This document shows positions 24,577-34,368 of a stretch of 64,000 nucleotides of DNA, in pieces. Origin of the DNA: Bog-793 sp963761425. GTDB lineage: Bacteria; Actinomycetota; Acidimicrobiia; Acidimicrobiales; Bog-793. Position 1 is the first letter of the stretch; each line of letters opens with the position of its first letter. A model generated the notes under the pieces. It did not search any database. It was given only the letters and a program-made list of their open reading frames with translations, and was not told where the DNA came from. The stretch lies in NCBI GenBank assembly GCA_963761425.1, contig CAVXGQ010000003.1:173122-237121 (forward strand), read 5' to 3'. A program made the position numbers and the translations under genes.

Positions 24577-27093
24577 TCATTCGATCGCCTGACGCGTCAC
24601 GGCGGCGGGCTCCCGGCCCGCGAGCAGCCAGGCGACGATCGCCGCCGCGATCGGCATCGCGATAAGGATCTCGAGCAAATTGTTCACCGGCACCGTGCTA
24701 AACAACGCGGACTCGCCGCCGTTCTGCGTGTTCGATCGCACGAACGCGACGAGTCCCACGTACGCCGCGAAGGTGCCGAGTACCGCCCCGAAGAATCCGA
24801 GCGCCCCGGCCGTCACGGCGGTGATCGTGCGCCGCGTCCATCCGCTCGCTCCGGTGGCGGCGAGCGTGCGGAGGTCACCTGCGGTCTCGCTGCGGATGAG
24901 GCCGATGCTCATCGCGAGGATGGCCAGCGCAAGCACGATCCCGAATACCGTGGCGAGATCGATGACTTCGTACCCCGGGGGCGCGCTCGACTTCGTCTCG
25001 ATGCTCATTCCGGGCCCTGCAGCGATGAAGCGGGCGTTGCGGATCTGCGCGGCCGTGGGGGGGTGGTTGGTGACGATGAACCATCCGGCGAGCGAGGTCT
25101 GCAGGTGGAGTGTTCGGATCGCGTGCTCCGTAAACACGGTGTTTGGCGCCGATGTTCCCGAAGGGAGCGAGCCGAGGTATTGAATTTTCGGGTTCCAAAG
25201 GCACGAGCTCTTCGGACACGGATTGGGATTGGAAACGTTCGGAGGCGCTACACCACCCCCGTTTCCCCAGGTCAACTGCATCCTCGACAATCCGGCTATC
25301 CCGGGTCTCCACGTCAAGACGTCGGCGTCCGGGTCAACCGTCGACGCCTTGATCCCAAAGGCGCGCAGCAGCTGGGGAGTCGCGACGTAGATCGCACCGG
25401 ACCAGTTCCGCCCAGAGGCGGCGTGCTGCAGATTCGCGTTCGCCTGGAAGAGCTCGAGAGTCGACTTGGCGCCGAGCGCCGTCGCGATCTCGTGGACCTT
25501 GGCATCGAGAGTCGCCATCGGCGGCGGCTTCGGAGTCGGATGGGGCTTTTTTCCCGGTCCGCTCACAATTGTTCCGCCAGGAAGCGGCGCGTAGACGACA
25601 ACCTGGTTTGAGGCGAGGTTCGGACCCGCGTAGTCGAGGTATTGGCCGTAGCGCAAGGACGCGGCGGCGGCGGTGACGACCGCGGCGAGCACCGCCACGC
25701 TGATCGCAGCCATCGCCGTCCCCGACCGGGCGCGGTAGCGATACAGGTCGCGCAGTGCGAGCCGAGGGCCGATCGACATGAGACGTCCGATGCGCGCCGC
25801 GAACGCGAGGCAAAACGGCGCGAGCAGGATCACCGCCGGAATGAGCGCGATCAGACCGAAGACGAGAAAAGGCGTATTCGGCGAGGCACCGCCGGAAACG
25901 CTCGCGAACGACAGCAAGGCGAACGCGATCACGAGGAAGACCACGCCAGGCACGACCGACCGACGGACCTTCATCGGTGGCATCGGGCGACCCGACAGCG
26001 CCGCGTGCACCGGCACCGTGGCGACGGTTCTTGCCGGGCGCCGGGCGGCGAGATACGTCGCGACGACGGCGAGTCCCATCGCTGGACCGATCACGATCCA
26101 AGGAAGTTGAAACGTGCCGATCACGTGGTGCGCGGTCCCCTCAATCGTGGGGCGGTAGATGAGCCAGAGGATGAGTCCGATCACGGCACCGACGACCGCT
26201 CCGACGACACCGACGATGGCACCGTTGATCTTCACCACGAGTCGCACATGCTTGATCGTCGCTCCGTTGGCGGCGAGTAATCCGAGCGAGCGCAGGCGAC
26301 GTTGCGCGAGCACCGTGAACCCGCCGACCGAAACGAGCGCGATGAGCACCATCCCGAGTACCGCGACCATGGCGATGATCGTCTCGGGGTTGATCGGGTT
26401 GTTCGACTCAACTTGCGAAAGGCTTTGTACGTTCGGCCCGATCTTCGACGGCTTGACGCCGTGGGCATCGAAGAGAAGTTCGGTATCGCTTGGTGAGCGA
26501 ACTTGGCCCGGCATGACGAGCGCGAATTCGTCGAGAGTCTCCAGCGGGTCCTCGACGATCCCGACCATCTTGCGCGTGATGCCGCCTTCGGTCCAGTTCG
26601 ACCCGATGCGCAGGCTGAACGCGGATGCGACGCCCTGTGTCACCGCGACCTCGCTGGCCGAACTCGGGTAACGACCGGACAGGAGCGAGAGCATCGGACC
26701 GCTGAACGCCCCGTGGGAGCTCTCCGCACGCAACTGGTACGTCTCGGTCGTGCCTGGGATCGTCAGCGTCTCGTTCTCGATGACTTGCACCCGTCCGAAA
26801 CGGTGTTCGAGCGCGGCCACCTTCGCCGACAGGTGAAGAACCGGTCCTTCGAACGTCGCGAGGTCCTGCGCGCTACCGAAGCTCACGTTCGCGGGCGTCG
26901 GGTTGTTCGTCGCCACCGCCGCGGCGACAAAGAGCGCCCCCACAGCGACGATGATCAGCGCGAGGACGAGGAGTTGTTGCCGCCACTCGCGTCGGAACAT
27001 TCGCCACGCCCAGCGGATAACGGCGCGCCGCGCCGCGACCCCTCCGTCGCGAGCGCCGTGAAGGTCGGGCGCGACGGTCTCGGCCGTCGTCAT
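24577..27093 (-). CDS. ABC transporter permease with FtsX-like domains (copy 1)
   Basis: An 838-residue permease with the same layout as copy 2: R-R-E-W-R-Q-Q-L before the first helix, an outer domain with EHRFGRVQVIENETLTIPG, a first FtsX block (GGFTVLAQRRLRSLGLLAAN), a middle helix pair and a final FtsX block (LAILAMSIGLIRSETAGDLR). Its ATG overlaps the stop of the ATPase gene by four bases (ATGA), so the two are translated together and form one transporter. With a PadR regulator at the head of the operon, drug- or peptide-induced export is the likely role; the substrate is unknown. Confidence 0.88.
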   Translation of the reverse strand: MTTAETVAPDLHGARDGGVAARRAVIRWAWRMFRREWRQQLLVLALIIVAVGALFVAAAVATNNPTPANVSFGSAQDLATFEGPVLHLSAKVAALEHRFGRVQVIENETLTIPGTTETYQLRAESSHGAFSGPMLSLLSGRYPSSASEVAVTQGVASAFSLRIGSNWTEGGITRKMVGIVEDPLETLDEFALVMPGQVRSPSDTELLFDAHGVKPSKIGPNVQSLSQVESNNPINPETIIAMVAVLGMVLIALVSVGGFTVLAQRRLRSLGLLAANGATIKHVRLVVKINGAIVGVVGAVVGAVIGLILWLIYRPTIEGTAHHVIGTFQLPWIVIGPAMGLAVVATYLAARRPARTVATVPVHAALSGRPMPPMKVRRSVVPGVVFLVIAFALLSFASVSGGASPNTPFLVFGLIALIPAVILLAPFCLAFAARIGRLMSIGPRLALRDLYRYRARSGTAMAAISVAVLAAVVTAAAASLRYGQYLDYAGPNLASNQVVVYAPLPGGTIVSGPGKKPHPTPKPPPMATLDAKVHEIATALGAKSTLELFQANANLQHAASGRNWSGAIYVATPQLLRAFGIKASTVDPDADVLTWRPGIAGLSRMQLTWGNGGGVAPPNVSNPNPCPKSSCLWNPKIQYLGSLPSGTSAPNTVFTEHAIRTLHLQTSLAGWFIVTNHPPTAAQIRNARFIAAGPGMSIETKSSAPPGYEVIDLATVFGIVLALAILAMSIGLIRSETAGDLRTLAATGASGWTRRTITAVTAGALGFFGAVLGTFAAYVGLVAFVRSNTQNGGESALFSTVPVNNLLEILIAMPIAAAIVAWLLAGREPAAVTRQAIE

Positions 27094-27812
27094 TGCTCTG
27101 GGGCCGATTGAAGGAGGGACTCGGGACTGGGCGGCGGAATCGTGTGGTCGACGATGCGGCCGTCACGCAAGAACACCACGCGGTCGGCCCACGAGGCGAG
27201 CTGCGCGTCGTGTGTGACCACGACCGCCGCGACGCCCTTCTTGCACGCGGCGACGAGCATGCGCATTACCGTTTCGCCGTTCGCCTGGTCGAGCGCCCCG
27301 GAGGGTTCGTCGGCGAGTAGCAGGTGTCGCCCACCGATTAGGGCCCTTGCGATCGCGACGCGCTGACGCTCGCCACCTGAGAGCTCGTCCGGATACCGGT
27401 TCGCGCGATCGGCGAGACCAAGATCCTCGAGCACAGAGATACCCGCAGCTCGCGCCTTTCTTGCCCCGATGCCGTCGAGTTCGAGAGGCAGGGAGACGTT
27501 CTCTACCGCGGTGAGTCCGGCGAGGAGGTTGAACTCCTGGAAGACGTATCCCACGGTGCGTCGCCGCAACTTCGCCCTGTCGTTGTGTGACATTTTCTGC
27601 AACGACGCGCCGTCGATGAGTACTTCACCGCTCGTCGGTTCTTCCAGACTCCCGGCGATCGTCAGCAGCGTCGATTTACCCGAACCGCTCGGGCCCATGA
27701 TCGCGACGAGGGAACCACGATCGACCTCGAGGTTGATGTCCGCCACCGCGTGTACTTCGGTCGGGCCCGCGCCATAGGTCTTCGAAATCTCGTGCAGTTC
27801 CAACAGGCTCAT
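27090..27812 (-). CDS. ABC transporter ATPase (MacB/LolD type)
   Basis: A 240-residue ATPase. Walker A is GPSGSGKST, the Q-loop is VFQEFNL, the signature is LSGGERQ, Walker B is LLLADEPSGALD and the H-loop histidine is in VVTHDAQLASW. This is the MacB/LolD group that pairs with FtsX-like permeases. ATG at 27812 overlaps the stop of the PadR gene (ATGA); the frame is open upstream for 34 codons but that part lies inside padR. It powers the copy 1 permease and could also serve copy 2. Confidence 0.92.
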   Translation of the reverse strand: MSLLELHEISKTYGAGPTEVHAVADINLEVDRGSLVAIMGPSGSGKSTLLTIAGSLEEPTSGEVLIDGASLQKMSHNDRAKLRRRTVGYVFQEFNLLAGLTAVENVSLPLELDGIGARKARAAGISVLEDLGLADRANRYPDELSGGERQRVAIARALIGGRHLLLADEPSGALDQANGETVMRMLVAACKKGVAAVVVTHDAQLASWADRVVFLRDGRIVDHTIPPPSPESLLQSAPEQ

Positions 27813-28387
27813 CTGCGCACCGCCAATCTCCGTCTCAGAACTGGGTACTCGACGCCTCCAGCGGGAGGCTTCAATGACATCCGCTTCATCCGGCCCTCGA
27901 CTGCGTCGAGCCATCGGACCACCGCGTCGAGCCGGAATAGTTCCGCGTCGACGACAAGAGCGAGGGGCAGGTCGTACTGCCCTTCGTCTTCCTTAAGACG
28001 CGTCCATTGCTGCATCAATTCAACGAGGTATCGCCGGTGAACTTGCAAGACTTCCTGAACGTCGACGTCCGGTAGCTCAAGGGCGACAAGCACTTTGATC
28101 ACTAGTTCGTCGCGCGGCGGCACGGTGAGATCGCTGGGTGTGTCCAGCCACTGCGCGAGCTCATTCGTGCCGGCGGCTGTGATCCTGAAACGCTTCTGCG
28201 GCCCCTCAGAATCGGCCTCGTCGGACTCGATCAGGCCGTCACGCTCGAGGCGCTGCAACGTCGTGTAGACCTGGCCGACGTTCAGCGGCCATACGTCGCC
28301 GGTTCGCTCCTCGAACTCCTGCCGCAGCTGGTGGCCGTACTTTGGCTCTTCGCTGAGGAGGCCGAGAAGGGCATGCCGGACGCTCAT
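27809..28387 (-). CDS. PadR-family transcriptional regulator
   Basis: A 192-residue regulator. The winged helix is MSVRHALLGLLSEEPKYGHQ through VGQVYTTLQRLERDGLI, with the PadR Y-G-H/Y and Y-x-x-L-x-R-L-x-x-x-G-L features. The C-terminal half is a helical dimer and ligand domain of the long PadR type (VHRRYLVELMQQWTRLKEDE). It is the first gene of the operon with the ATPase and permease and probably represses it until a ligand binds. GGAAGC precedes the ATG, and a perfect palindrome lies 20 bases upstream of the start. Confidence 0.9.
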   Translation of the reverse strand: MSVRHALLGLLSEEPKYGHQLRQEFEERTGDVWPLNVGQVYTTLQRLERDGLIESDEADSEGPQKRFRITAAGTNELAQWLDTPSDLTVPPRDELVIKVLVALELPDVDVQEVLQVHRRYLVELMQQWTRLKEDEGQYDLPLALVVDAELFRLDAVVRWLDAVEGRMKRMSLKPPAGGVEYPVLRRRLAVRR

Positions 28388-28407
28388 GAGATCGCTTCCG
28401 AGACGTA

Positions 28408-28420
28408 CATACTGAGTATG
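28408..28420. promoter_or_regulatory. palindrome CATACTGAGTATG, probable PadR operator
   Basis: A perfect 6+1+6 inverted repeat 20 bases before padR. It lies in the likely promoter: TTGCAC (-35) and TAGCAT (-10), 17 bases apart on the minus strand, sit just upstream. PadR proteins usually bind such A/T-rich palindromes in their own promoters. Confidence 0.5.
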
Positions 28421-29204
28421 CTACGCAGCTGTTACTCAGCGTGCAAGTCAACCTCTTTTGCGAATGCCCAGCAGCACTTCATTGTCGACCCGCGGCAGAC
28501 CCTGAAAGGTCCAGCAATCGGATTCAAAGACGTGCCGGGCCCAACGAACGGGGCCGAGGGAAGCTTCGAACGAGCGGCGGCGAACGCCGCTACCGACAGG
28601 ATCGCGTATGGCGTCGCGCCTTCCGTTCCGAGAACGCCGCAGACGGCGGCGATAGTGGCAAGGACTCGTGAGCGGGCTGATCAGGACTTGAGTACGTAGT
28701 CGTGGATGAGCCCGCCGAGGTCCGCCTCTCGAGCAGATTCAGCGATCTCCCAGGCACAGGTGGTATCCAGACTGCGCCGCGGTCGACCGCCGCGGGCCCC
28801 ACTGGCGGGTCGGACCGAGCCCAGACCTCAGGCGAGGGATTGAACCTGTCGTGGAATCGACCTGTCTGTCGGTTCTCGACGCGCTGATCGTGACGATCGT
28901 TGTGGGCCTGTTGGCTGCTTCACGCTGACCGAACCGGGTCGTTTCTCGATTCGCGGGAGGAGAAAGGGGGTGGTAGGCAAAGGCCCACGGATGCTCATTG
29001 GTGTGTTCGTCGCTGTCCGCCAGGACACGGAGTCGTAGGGCCTGGTCGTTGCGAGACCGATCCACGTCGTCGGTTCAGAGTCCCACACGGCCCTCCGCAA
29101 GGCGTTCGGCTCGGTCGGCTTCGGCCGGAACCGCTGCGCAAGGCTCGCCGTCGATGGATGGCGGCCTCGGCGACCAGCCACCCCGCCGACTGGCGTGGAC
29201 CGGG
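28421..29204. other. intergenic region, no gene seen
   Basis: About 780 bases between the divergent padR promoter and the end of the amino-acid ATPase gene. It holds only short frames without family likeness or ribosome sites. I see no tRNA, IS end or clear terminator in it. Confidence 0.4.
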
Positions 29205-29975
29205 TCAGAGCACCTTGGCGAGGAACGAGCGGGTCCGCTCGTTCACCGGATTAGCGAGCATCTCCCGCGGCCGTCCGGTCTCGACGACGATTCCTTCGTC
29301 CATGAAGACGAGAGCGTCTCCGACCTCGCGCGCGAACCCCATCTCATGGGTGACGACGATCATCGTCATCCCTTCCTCCGCGAGGCCGCGCATCACGTCG
29401 AGGACCTCCCCGACGAGCTCGGGATCGAGTGCCGACGTCGGTTCGTCGAAAAGCATGAGGCTGGGTTCCATGGCCAGCGCCCTGGCGATCGCGATCCTCT
29501 GCTGTTGGCCACCCGAGAGCTGGCTCGGGTAGTTCGAGACCTTGTCGGCGAGCCCGACCCGGTCCAAGAGCTTGCGGGCGCGCTCCTCGGCGACGGACTT
29601 CGGCTCGTGCTTCACGCATGTCGGGCCGAGCGCGACGTTCTCGAGCGCGGTCATGTGCGGGAACAGATTGAAACGTTGGAAGACCATCCCGATCTTCGCC
29701 CGTTTCTCGCAGACCTCTCGGCCCCGCAGTTCGTAGAGCTTGCCGCCGTGTTGGCGATAGCCGACGAGATCGCCGTCGACGGATAGTCGGCCGGCGCTGA
29801 TCTTCTCGAGGTGGTTGATGCACCGCAGCAAGGTGCTCTTGCCCGAGCCCGACGGCCCGATCAGACACGTCACCTGCCCCTTTACGACCTCGAGGTCGAT
29901 CCCGCGCAGGGCCTCGAACCGACCGTACGACTTGCGGACGCCCTCCGCCTGCACGGCGAGCTCGGCGAGCGCCAT
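29205..29975 (-). CDS. polar amino-acid ABC transporter ATPase (GlnQ type)
   Basis: A 256-residue ATPase: Walker A GPSGSGKST, Q-loop VFQRFNLFPHMTALEN (typical of amino-acid importers), signature LSGGQQQR, Walker B LMLFDEPTSALDPEL and H-loop VVTHEMGFAREV. The last segment (MDEGIVVETGRP) is the GlnQ/HisP ending. It energises uptake by the permease encoded directly upstream: the permease stop (TAG) is immediately followed by this ATG. A short insert (GYRQHGGKLYELR) before the Q-loop is slightly longer than usual. Confidence 0.92.
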   Translation of the reverse strand: MALAELAVQAEGVRKSYGRFEALRGIDLEVVKGQVTCLIGPSGSGKSTLLRCINHLEKISAGRLSVDGDLVGYRQHGGKLYELRGREVCEKRAKIGMVFQRFNLFPHMTALENVALGPTCVKHEPKSVAEERARKLLDRVGLADKVSNYPSQLSGGQQQRIAIARALAMEPSLMLFDEPTSALDPELVGEVLDVMRGLAEEGMTMIVVTHEMGFAREVGDALVFMDEGIVVETGRPREMLANPVNERTRSFLAKVL

Positions 29976-30989
29976 CTAGAGGCCCGTTCCCGGTCGGCCG
30001 AGCGAATCGATCTGCAGGATCGTGTTCTCCTGGCGCAGGTTGAACACCGCAACCCGTTTGCGCAGTCGCTGGTACGGCGTAGGGGGGAGTTCCCGCAGCG
30101 CGCCTTTGGCGAAGTGACGTTCCACGTAGTACTGGCCGATCGAGAGGATCGTGGTCACGAACAGGTACCAGATGCACGCCACCATGAGCATCGGCACGAT
30201 TTGATAAGTCCGCGCGTAGATCAGCTGCACCGAGAAGAGAAGCTCGCCGACGCCGATGACGCTGGCGAGCGATGACGTCTTCAGCATGGAGATCGTTTCG
30301 TTGCCCGTCGGGGGGATGATCACCCGCATCGCCTGGGGGAGCACGATGCGGCGGAGCGTCTGCCCGTGTGTCATGCCGAGGGCGTGGGCGGCCTCCGTCT
30401 GTCCTTCGTCGACAGACAGGAGCCCCGCCCGGACTATTTCCGCCATATAGGCACCCTCGTTGAGCCCGAGGGCCATGACCGCGGCGGAGAACGTCGTGAT
30501 GATCGAATTCGCGCTGAAGTGGAAGAACGCCAGCCCGAAGGGGACTCCGATCGTCAGCTTCGGATACAGGTAGCTGATGAACTCCCAGAAGAACAACTGG
30601 ACGAGCACCGGGGTTCCGCGGAAGAACCAGATGTACAACCAGCTCGCACTGGAAACGAGCGGGTTCGGCGACAGTCGCATGACGGCGAAGAGGATCCCGA
30701 GGGCGATCCCGATCGCCATTGCGAGCACGGTCAGTTCCAGCGTGATCTCAAGACCGAGGAGCACGGATCTGGTTGTGAAGTACTGGCCGATGACGTTCCA
30801 CTGGTAGCGGGACTGGTGCACCCCACCGCGGTAGGTCCACGAGAACGCGAGGGTGTGCACGAGCATCGCCGTCAGCAGGACGATGATGGCCCCAGCGACC
30901 CAACGCCCCGGATGACGGACCGGAACCGCCGTGACCACGTCGCCGGCGGGGCGCGCTTCGGGCGCTTCCGCCGGCTTGAATGACGTCAC
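29976..30989 (-). CDS. polar amino-acid ABC transporter permease
   Basis: A 337-residue permease of the HisM/GlnP type. After a cytoplasmic start of about 35 residues come a first helix (residues about 38-55), a loop and the standard transporter core. The EAA contact loop is EAAHALGMTHGQTLRRIVLP followed by PPTGNE. GTG at 30989 has AGGAAGG eight bases before it. An upstream in-frame start at 31103 would run into the binding-protein gene and lacks a ribosome site. Only one permease gene is present, so it probably works as a homodimer. Confidence 0.9.
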   Translation of the reverse strand: MTSFKPAEAPEARPAGDVVTAVPVRHPGRWVAGAIIVLLTAMLVHTLAFSWTYRGGVHQSRYQWNVIGQYFTTRSVLLGLEITLELTVLAMAIGIALGILFAVMRLSPNPLVSSASWLYIWFFRGTPVLVQLFFWEFISYLYPKLTIGVPFGLAFFHFSANSIITTFSAAVMALGLNEGAYMAEIVRAGLLSVDEGQTEAAHALGMTHGQTLRRIVLPQAMRVIIPPTGNETISMLKTSSLASVIGVGELLFSVQLIYARTYQIVPMLMVACIWYLFVTTILSIGQYYVERHFAKGALRELPPTPYQRLRKRVAVFNLRQENTILQIDSLGRPGTGL

Positions 30990-31045
30990 GACCAGCGCCT
31001 TCCTGAACGCGCCCCGCTGATCACGCGGACTGGCCGGCTGACTGG

Positions 31046-31927
31046 CTAGCTCGTCGCGCCGTTGATGACGGGCTTGGAGATCGCGCCGGCTTCGATGCCC
31101 CACTTGTCAAGGATCTTCATGTAGATGCCGTCCGCCATGAGCACCTTGAGTGACCCGAGCACCGGCTTGGTCATGCCGTTCTTTGGCAGCGCGATCCCGT
31201 ACGGTGCGGTCTCGAACGCCGTGCCGGACAGCTTGAACTGCCCGTGCGACTGGGCGACGATGTACGCCGCCACCTGCGAATCGGCGAAACCGATCTGCTC
31301 ACGGCCGGAGGAGACGGCGAGGTTGGCTTCGCTCTGGGTACCGTAAGGTCCGATGCTGACGTGGCATTTCTTAGCCTGGGCCTGGGCGTCGTTCAGCTCG
31401 GTCGTGCCGAGCTCGACCGAGACCGAGTGACCGCAGAGCGACTTCAGGCCGTTCAGCTTGAGCTTGCTGTTGGATGACACATAGAAGGCTTCGCCGGCCT
31501 TGAAGTAGTCGACGAAGTCGACCTGCTTCTCACGAGACTTCTCATCGGTGAATGAAGACATACCGATGTCGTACCTCCCGGCGAGGATGCCGGTGATGAT
31601 CGTCGCGAACTCCACATTTTCGTACGTGACCTTCAACCCAAGCACCTGGGCGATCGCCTTCATCAGGTCGACGTCCATGCCGACTATCTCTCCATTAGCA
31701 GCAACGAACTCGTCGGGGGGATAGGTGGCGTCCATGGCGACGGCGATCACCGCCTTGGCGCGTACCGAGGCTGGAACTTCTGCGGCGAGCGTCGGGGATT
31801 TCGGCGCCGTCGGGATCGTCGTCCCACCGCTGCTCGCTGCAGCCGTGGTCGCGGTCGCTATGAGACCAACTGTTGAGAGAAACGTCGCGCCGAGCATGAG
31901 CACACAACGGGTAGACGAGAGCCGCAC
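31046..31927 (-). CDS. amino-acid ABC transporter substrate-binding protein
   Basis: A 293-residue secreted protein of the SBP_bac_3 family. The signal peptide is about residues 1-31. The binding fold shows VAMDATYPPDEFVAANGEIV, GMDVDLMKAIAQVLGLKVTY and GILAGRYDIGMSSFTDEKSR, as in glutamine/glutamate binding proteins. The signal peptide ends in A-T-T-A-A-A-S without a lipobox cysteine, so, unlike most Gram-positive binding proteins, it may not be a lipoprotein; a membrane anchor is not seen. It heads the operon with permease and ATPase. GAGGTG lies four bases before the GTG. Confidence 0.9.
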   Translation of the reverse strand: MRLSSTRCVLMLGATFLSTVGLIATATTAAASSGGTTIPTAPKSPTLAAEVPASVRAKAVIAVAMDATYPPDEFVAANGEIVGMDVDLMKAIAQVLGLKVTYENVEFATIITGILAGRYDIGMSSFTDEKSREKQVDFVDYFKAGEAFYVSSNSKLKLNGLKSLCGHSVSVELGTTELNDAQAQAKKCHVSIGPYGTQSEANLAVSSGREQIGFADSQVAAYIVAQSHGQFKLSGTAFETAPYGIALPKNGMTKPVLGSLKVLMADGIYMKILDKWGIEAGAISKPVINGATS

Positions 31928-32676
31928 AGTTCACCTCCATGGGGTTGAAACCAAACATTAATACCACGGCAATGTTCAGAACCCGGAGACGGAACGGTCG
32001 GCCGCCGTTCGCTCTTTCGGAATCGCCGCAAGACCGGCGGGCGATCGACCATGCTTTGCGAAGTCGGCCTGCTGCGGCGGACAAGCCCGGACGTCGCGGC
32101 TGGGGAATCCTCAGCTCAACGACCCCCGGGATCACCCGAGGAGTACGGGGCAGCTTCTGTTGTCCGAGACCGCGCCATCCGTCCATCCATCCATAAGGTC
32201 AGCGCGCGGCCAGCAGCCGGCGAGAGGGCGACGTTAGACGCCGAGCCCGGACGGGCATGACGAGGCGGGCTGTTCCGGTGGTGTCATTTGGCGATGGACC
32301 GACTGGCGCACGAGACGCCGAAGGCTCCTGGGCAGGCCGCGAGCCCGGGAGCTTCCGCACCAACGCCAGCGCCGGTACGGCGCGACCGCCGCCGTCGCGG
32401 CCACGAGGCAAGTGAAGGCTCCTTGACGCCATCCCGCGTCCGGCGGAGACCAGGTGGGATTCGCCCGTCGACGATCCGGCCGTTGCCGCCGATGGGGTGA
32501 GCTGGTGCACCCGGGGGTGCCGAAGCGGAGAAGCGCTGCGGGAAGGCCCTGGTCAGTTCGCGACGGACGGGGAGTTCCCCTGGCGAGAAACGCGACCTAC
32601 GAACTCTTTACCGCGGTACAGCGTCACAACGGAGGCAAGGAGTGTAATTTCCCGTCCAGACGGTTAGGAGTTCAAC
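31928..32676. other. intergenic region with one hairpin
   Basis: About 750 bases between divergent genes. A ten-pair hairpin, GCTCCTGGGC (32324-32333) with GCCCGGGAGC (32343-32352), has one G-T pair and a nine-base loop. The remaining sequence has no convincing gene. Promoters for both flanking genes should lie here. Confidence 0.4.
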
Positions 32677-33351
32677 ATGAGGAAGCATTGGCCAACCTTC
32701 TTCATTTCCTTGGTACCTGCCCTGGTTCTCGCGCTTCTCACCGCTGGCTGGGGAGTCAGCAATGCGGGGGCGTCGTCTGCGCGTACGCACAAGAAAGACG
32801 GTAAGACCAGCGAGGTCGCCCTCACCGTCCCGGTCAGGGGGAGCGGTGGGTCCAACTACACCAAGGGGAGCCATCTCCAAGGGTTCGAGTTCAAGGTGAA
32901 GGTTCCCATCTCGATTATCAAACTCGGCGCCTACGACTCCAATCTCTCGAAACTGGGCAACGGGTCAGAGAAGTTCGTAACCGTCCAGGTCGCGGTGTTC
33001 GACCTCACCGCCAAGAGGCGCCTATGCGAGGCCAGCGTGGGTCAAGACGAGCCGGTGGTGGGCGTTTACCGGTACGCCACCCTTTCTCGTCCCGTCACGC
33101 TGAACACGACCCACAGGTATGCCGTTGTCTGGGTCTCGCTTTCGAATTACTACCTGCAGAAGCCCAAGTTGACTCTTTCGGACGTCAACCCTGCCATCCA
33201 CTACCTGGCAATGGCGGGTTTCGGCCCAAAGGGCCTCACGGTGAGCAGGACACTGATTGAACCGAATTGGTTCTTCACCGTAAGGGCCCATGGCATGGCC
33301 GCGATCAACTACGACTTGGGACCGAACTTCATCTTCAAGTCGTCTCGCTGA
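32677..33351 (+). CDS. secreted protein with DUF4082-like domain
   Basis: A 224-residue protein. The signal peptide is residues 1-33 (FISLVPALVLALLTAGWG, then NAGASSA). The mature part has the strand order of DUF4082-like sandwich domains: LQGFEFKVKVPISIIKLGAYD, a VTVQVAVFDLT strand, YRYATLSRPVTLNTTHRYAV. Such domains occur in surface-bound and carbohydrate-associated proteins. TAGGAG at six bases before the ATG is a clear ribosome site. No partner gene is adjacent. Domain assignment is by pattern and moderately sure. Confidence 0.65.
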   Translation: MRKHWPTFFISLVPALVLALLTAGWGVSNAGASSARTHKKDGKTSEVALTVPVRGSGGSNYTKGSHLQGFEFKVKVPISIIKLGAYDSNLSKLGNGSEKFVTVQVAVFDLTAKRRLCEASVGQDEPVVGVYRYATLSRPVTLNTTHRYAVVWVSLSNYYLQKPKLTLSDVNPAIHYLAMAGFGPKGLTVSRTLIEPNWFFTVRAHGMAAINYDLGPNFIFKSSR

Positions 33352-33654
33352 CCTTTCCACGGCGCGAGCTGACGGCGCAGACCGACGTCCGAGGTCAGGT
33401 GAAAACTCGGACGGCGCTGGGGAGGGTCAAGCTGGCACTTGGTCAGCTGTGCGGTTCGGAGAACTCAATGACCGGATCGGGGATGAGCAGTCGGAGCGCG
33501 TCCGAAAGCGGCCCATCGTGAGCTCGGCGGCGATTGGGGACTCGGGCACAAAGACAAGAGGGGCGAACCGGAATGAGGGCATGACGGGTGAGATGAGCCG
33601 AGCGAGAACCACGGACGCGCCAGCGAGAATGCGGACTTGCCGCACGTGACGCGT

Positions 33655-34368
33655 TTACAAGTGCACGGTTACCCCGCCCGAATACGCCGAGTCGTGTAGC
33701 TCCAGCCTTACGATCGTGTCGTTTGCTGGAATCTGAAACGGCAAGATGGCGGTAATCGCCACTCCGGGACGAAGCTCGGTGTCATCGTTCGCGCTGACGA
33801 GAGACTCGGTGGCGGTGGCGTCGGCGCTGAACTGCCGACCTGCAGAGTCGAAGGCGTATTGATTGCCTGCGAAATAGGTCTGACTTGTCCCCGTGTCATC
33901 GGTGATGGTCAATCTGACCAAGCATTCTTGGGCAGCGGCCGGAACGGTCTCGCCAGCGCCGGTGACCACCGCATCTGCTTTGGCGCCACATGACACGCCC
34001 TTGACGACAAAGGCGAAGTCTCCATCCTTGGCGACCTGTCCGATTCCCTTGGTGGCGCTCGGTGTGCTGGAAGGGCTCGGGCTGTTTCCGTGATGCACAG
34101 CGCCCACGACGATGATCGCGACCACAACCGCACAGCCGACGGTGACGCCGACCACTCGTCGCAAGGAGAGGGATCGTTTCCGTGTCCGACGTGACTTGAG
34201 TCTGCGGTTCGGCGTCCAATCTGGTCGCCAATAAGGGGCCGATTCCTTCGTTGCGGGACGCGAAAGTAGGCGTTGTTTTTCTGCCTGAAACTCGGCCTCC
34301 GTGAGCACGCCCGAATCGCGGAGATGATTCAGCTTTGACAACTCATCGGCTACCGAGTTTTCCGCCAT
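33655..34368 (-). CDS. membrane-anchored SHOCT-DUF4352 protein
   Basis: A 237-residue protein in three parts. Residues 6-36 are a SHOCT helix pair (ADELSKLNHLRDSGVLTEAE, FQAEKQRLL). Residues about 70-92 are one membrane helix after a run of basic residues. Residues 107-237 form an outer domain of the DUF4352/immunoprotective type (DFAFVVKGVSCG, CLVRLTITDDTG, NQYAFDSAGRQF, PFQIPANDTIVRLELHD). SHOCT is often an oligomerisation or targeting helix; the outer domain is a sandwich of unknown ligand. GGGAGG precedes the ATG at five bases. Single-gene unit by context. Confidence 0.8.
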   Translation of the reverse strand: MAENSVADELSKLNHLRDSGVLTEAEFQAEKQRLLSRPATKESAPYWRPDWTPNRRLKSRRTRKRSLSLRRVVGVTVGCAVVVAIIVVGAVHHGNSPSPSSTPSATKGIGQVAKDGDFAFVVKGVSCGAKADAVVTGAGETVPAAAQECLVRLTITDDTGTSQTYFAGNQYAFDSAGRQFSADATATESLVSANDDTELRPGVAITAILPFQIPANDTIVRLELHDSAYSGGVTVHL

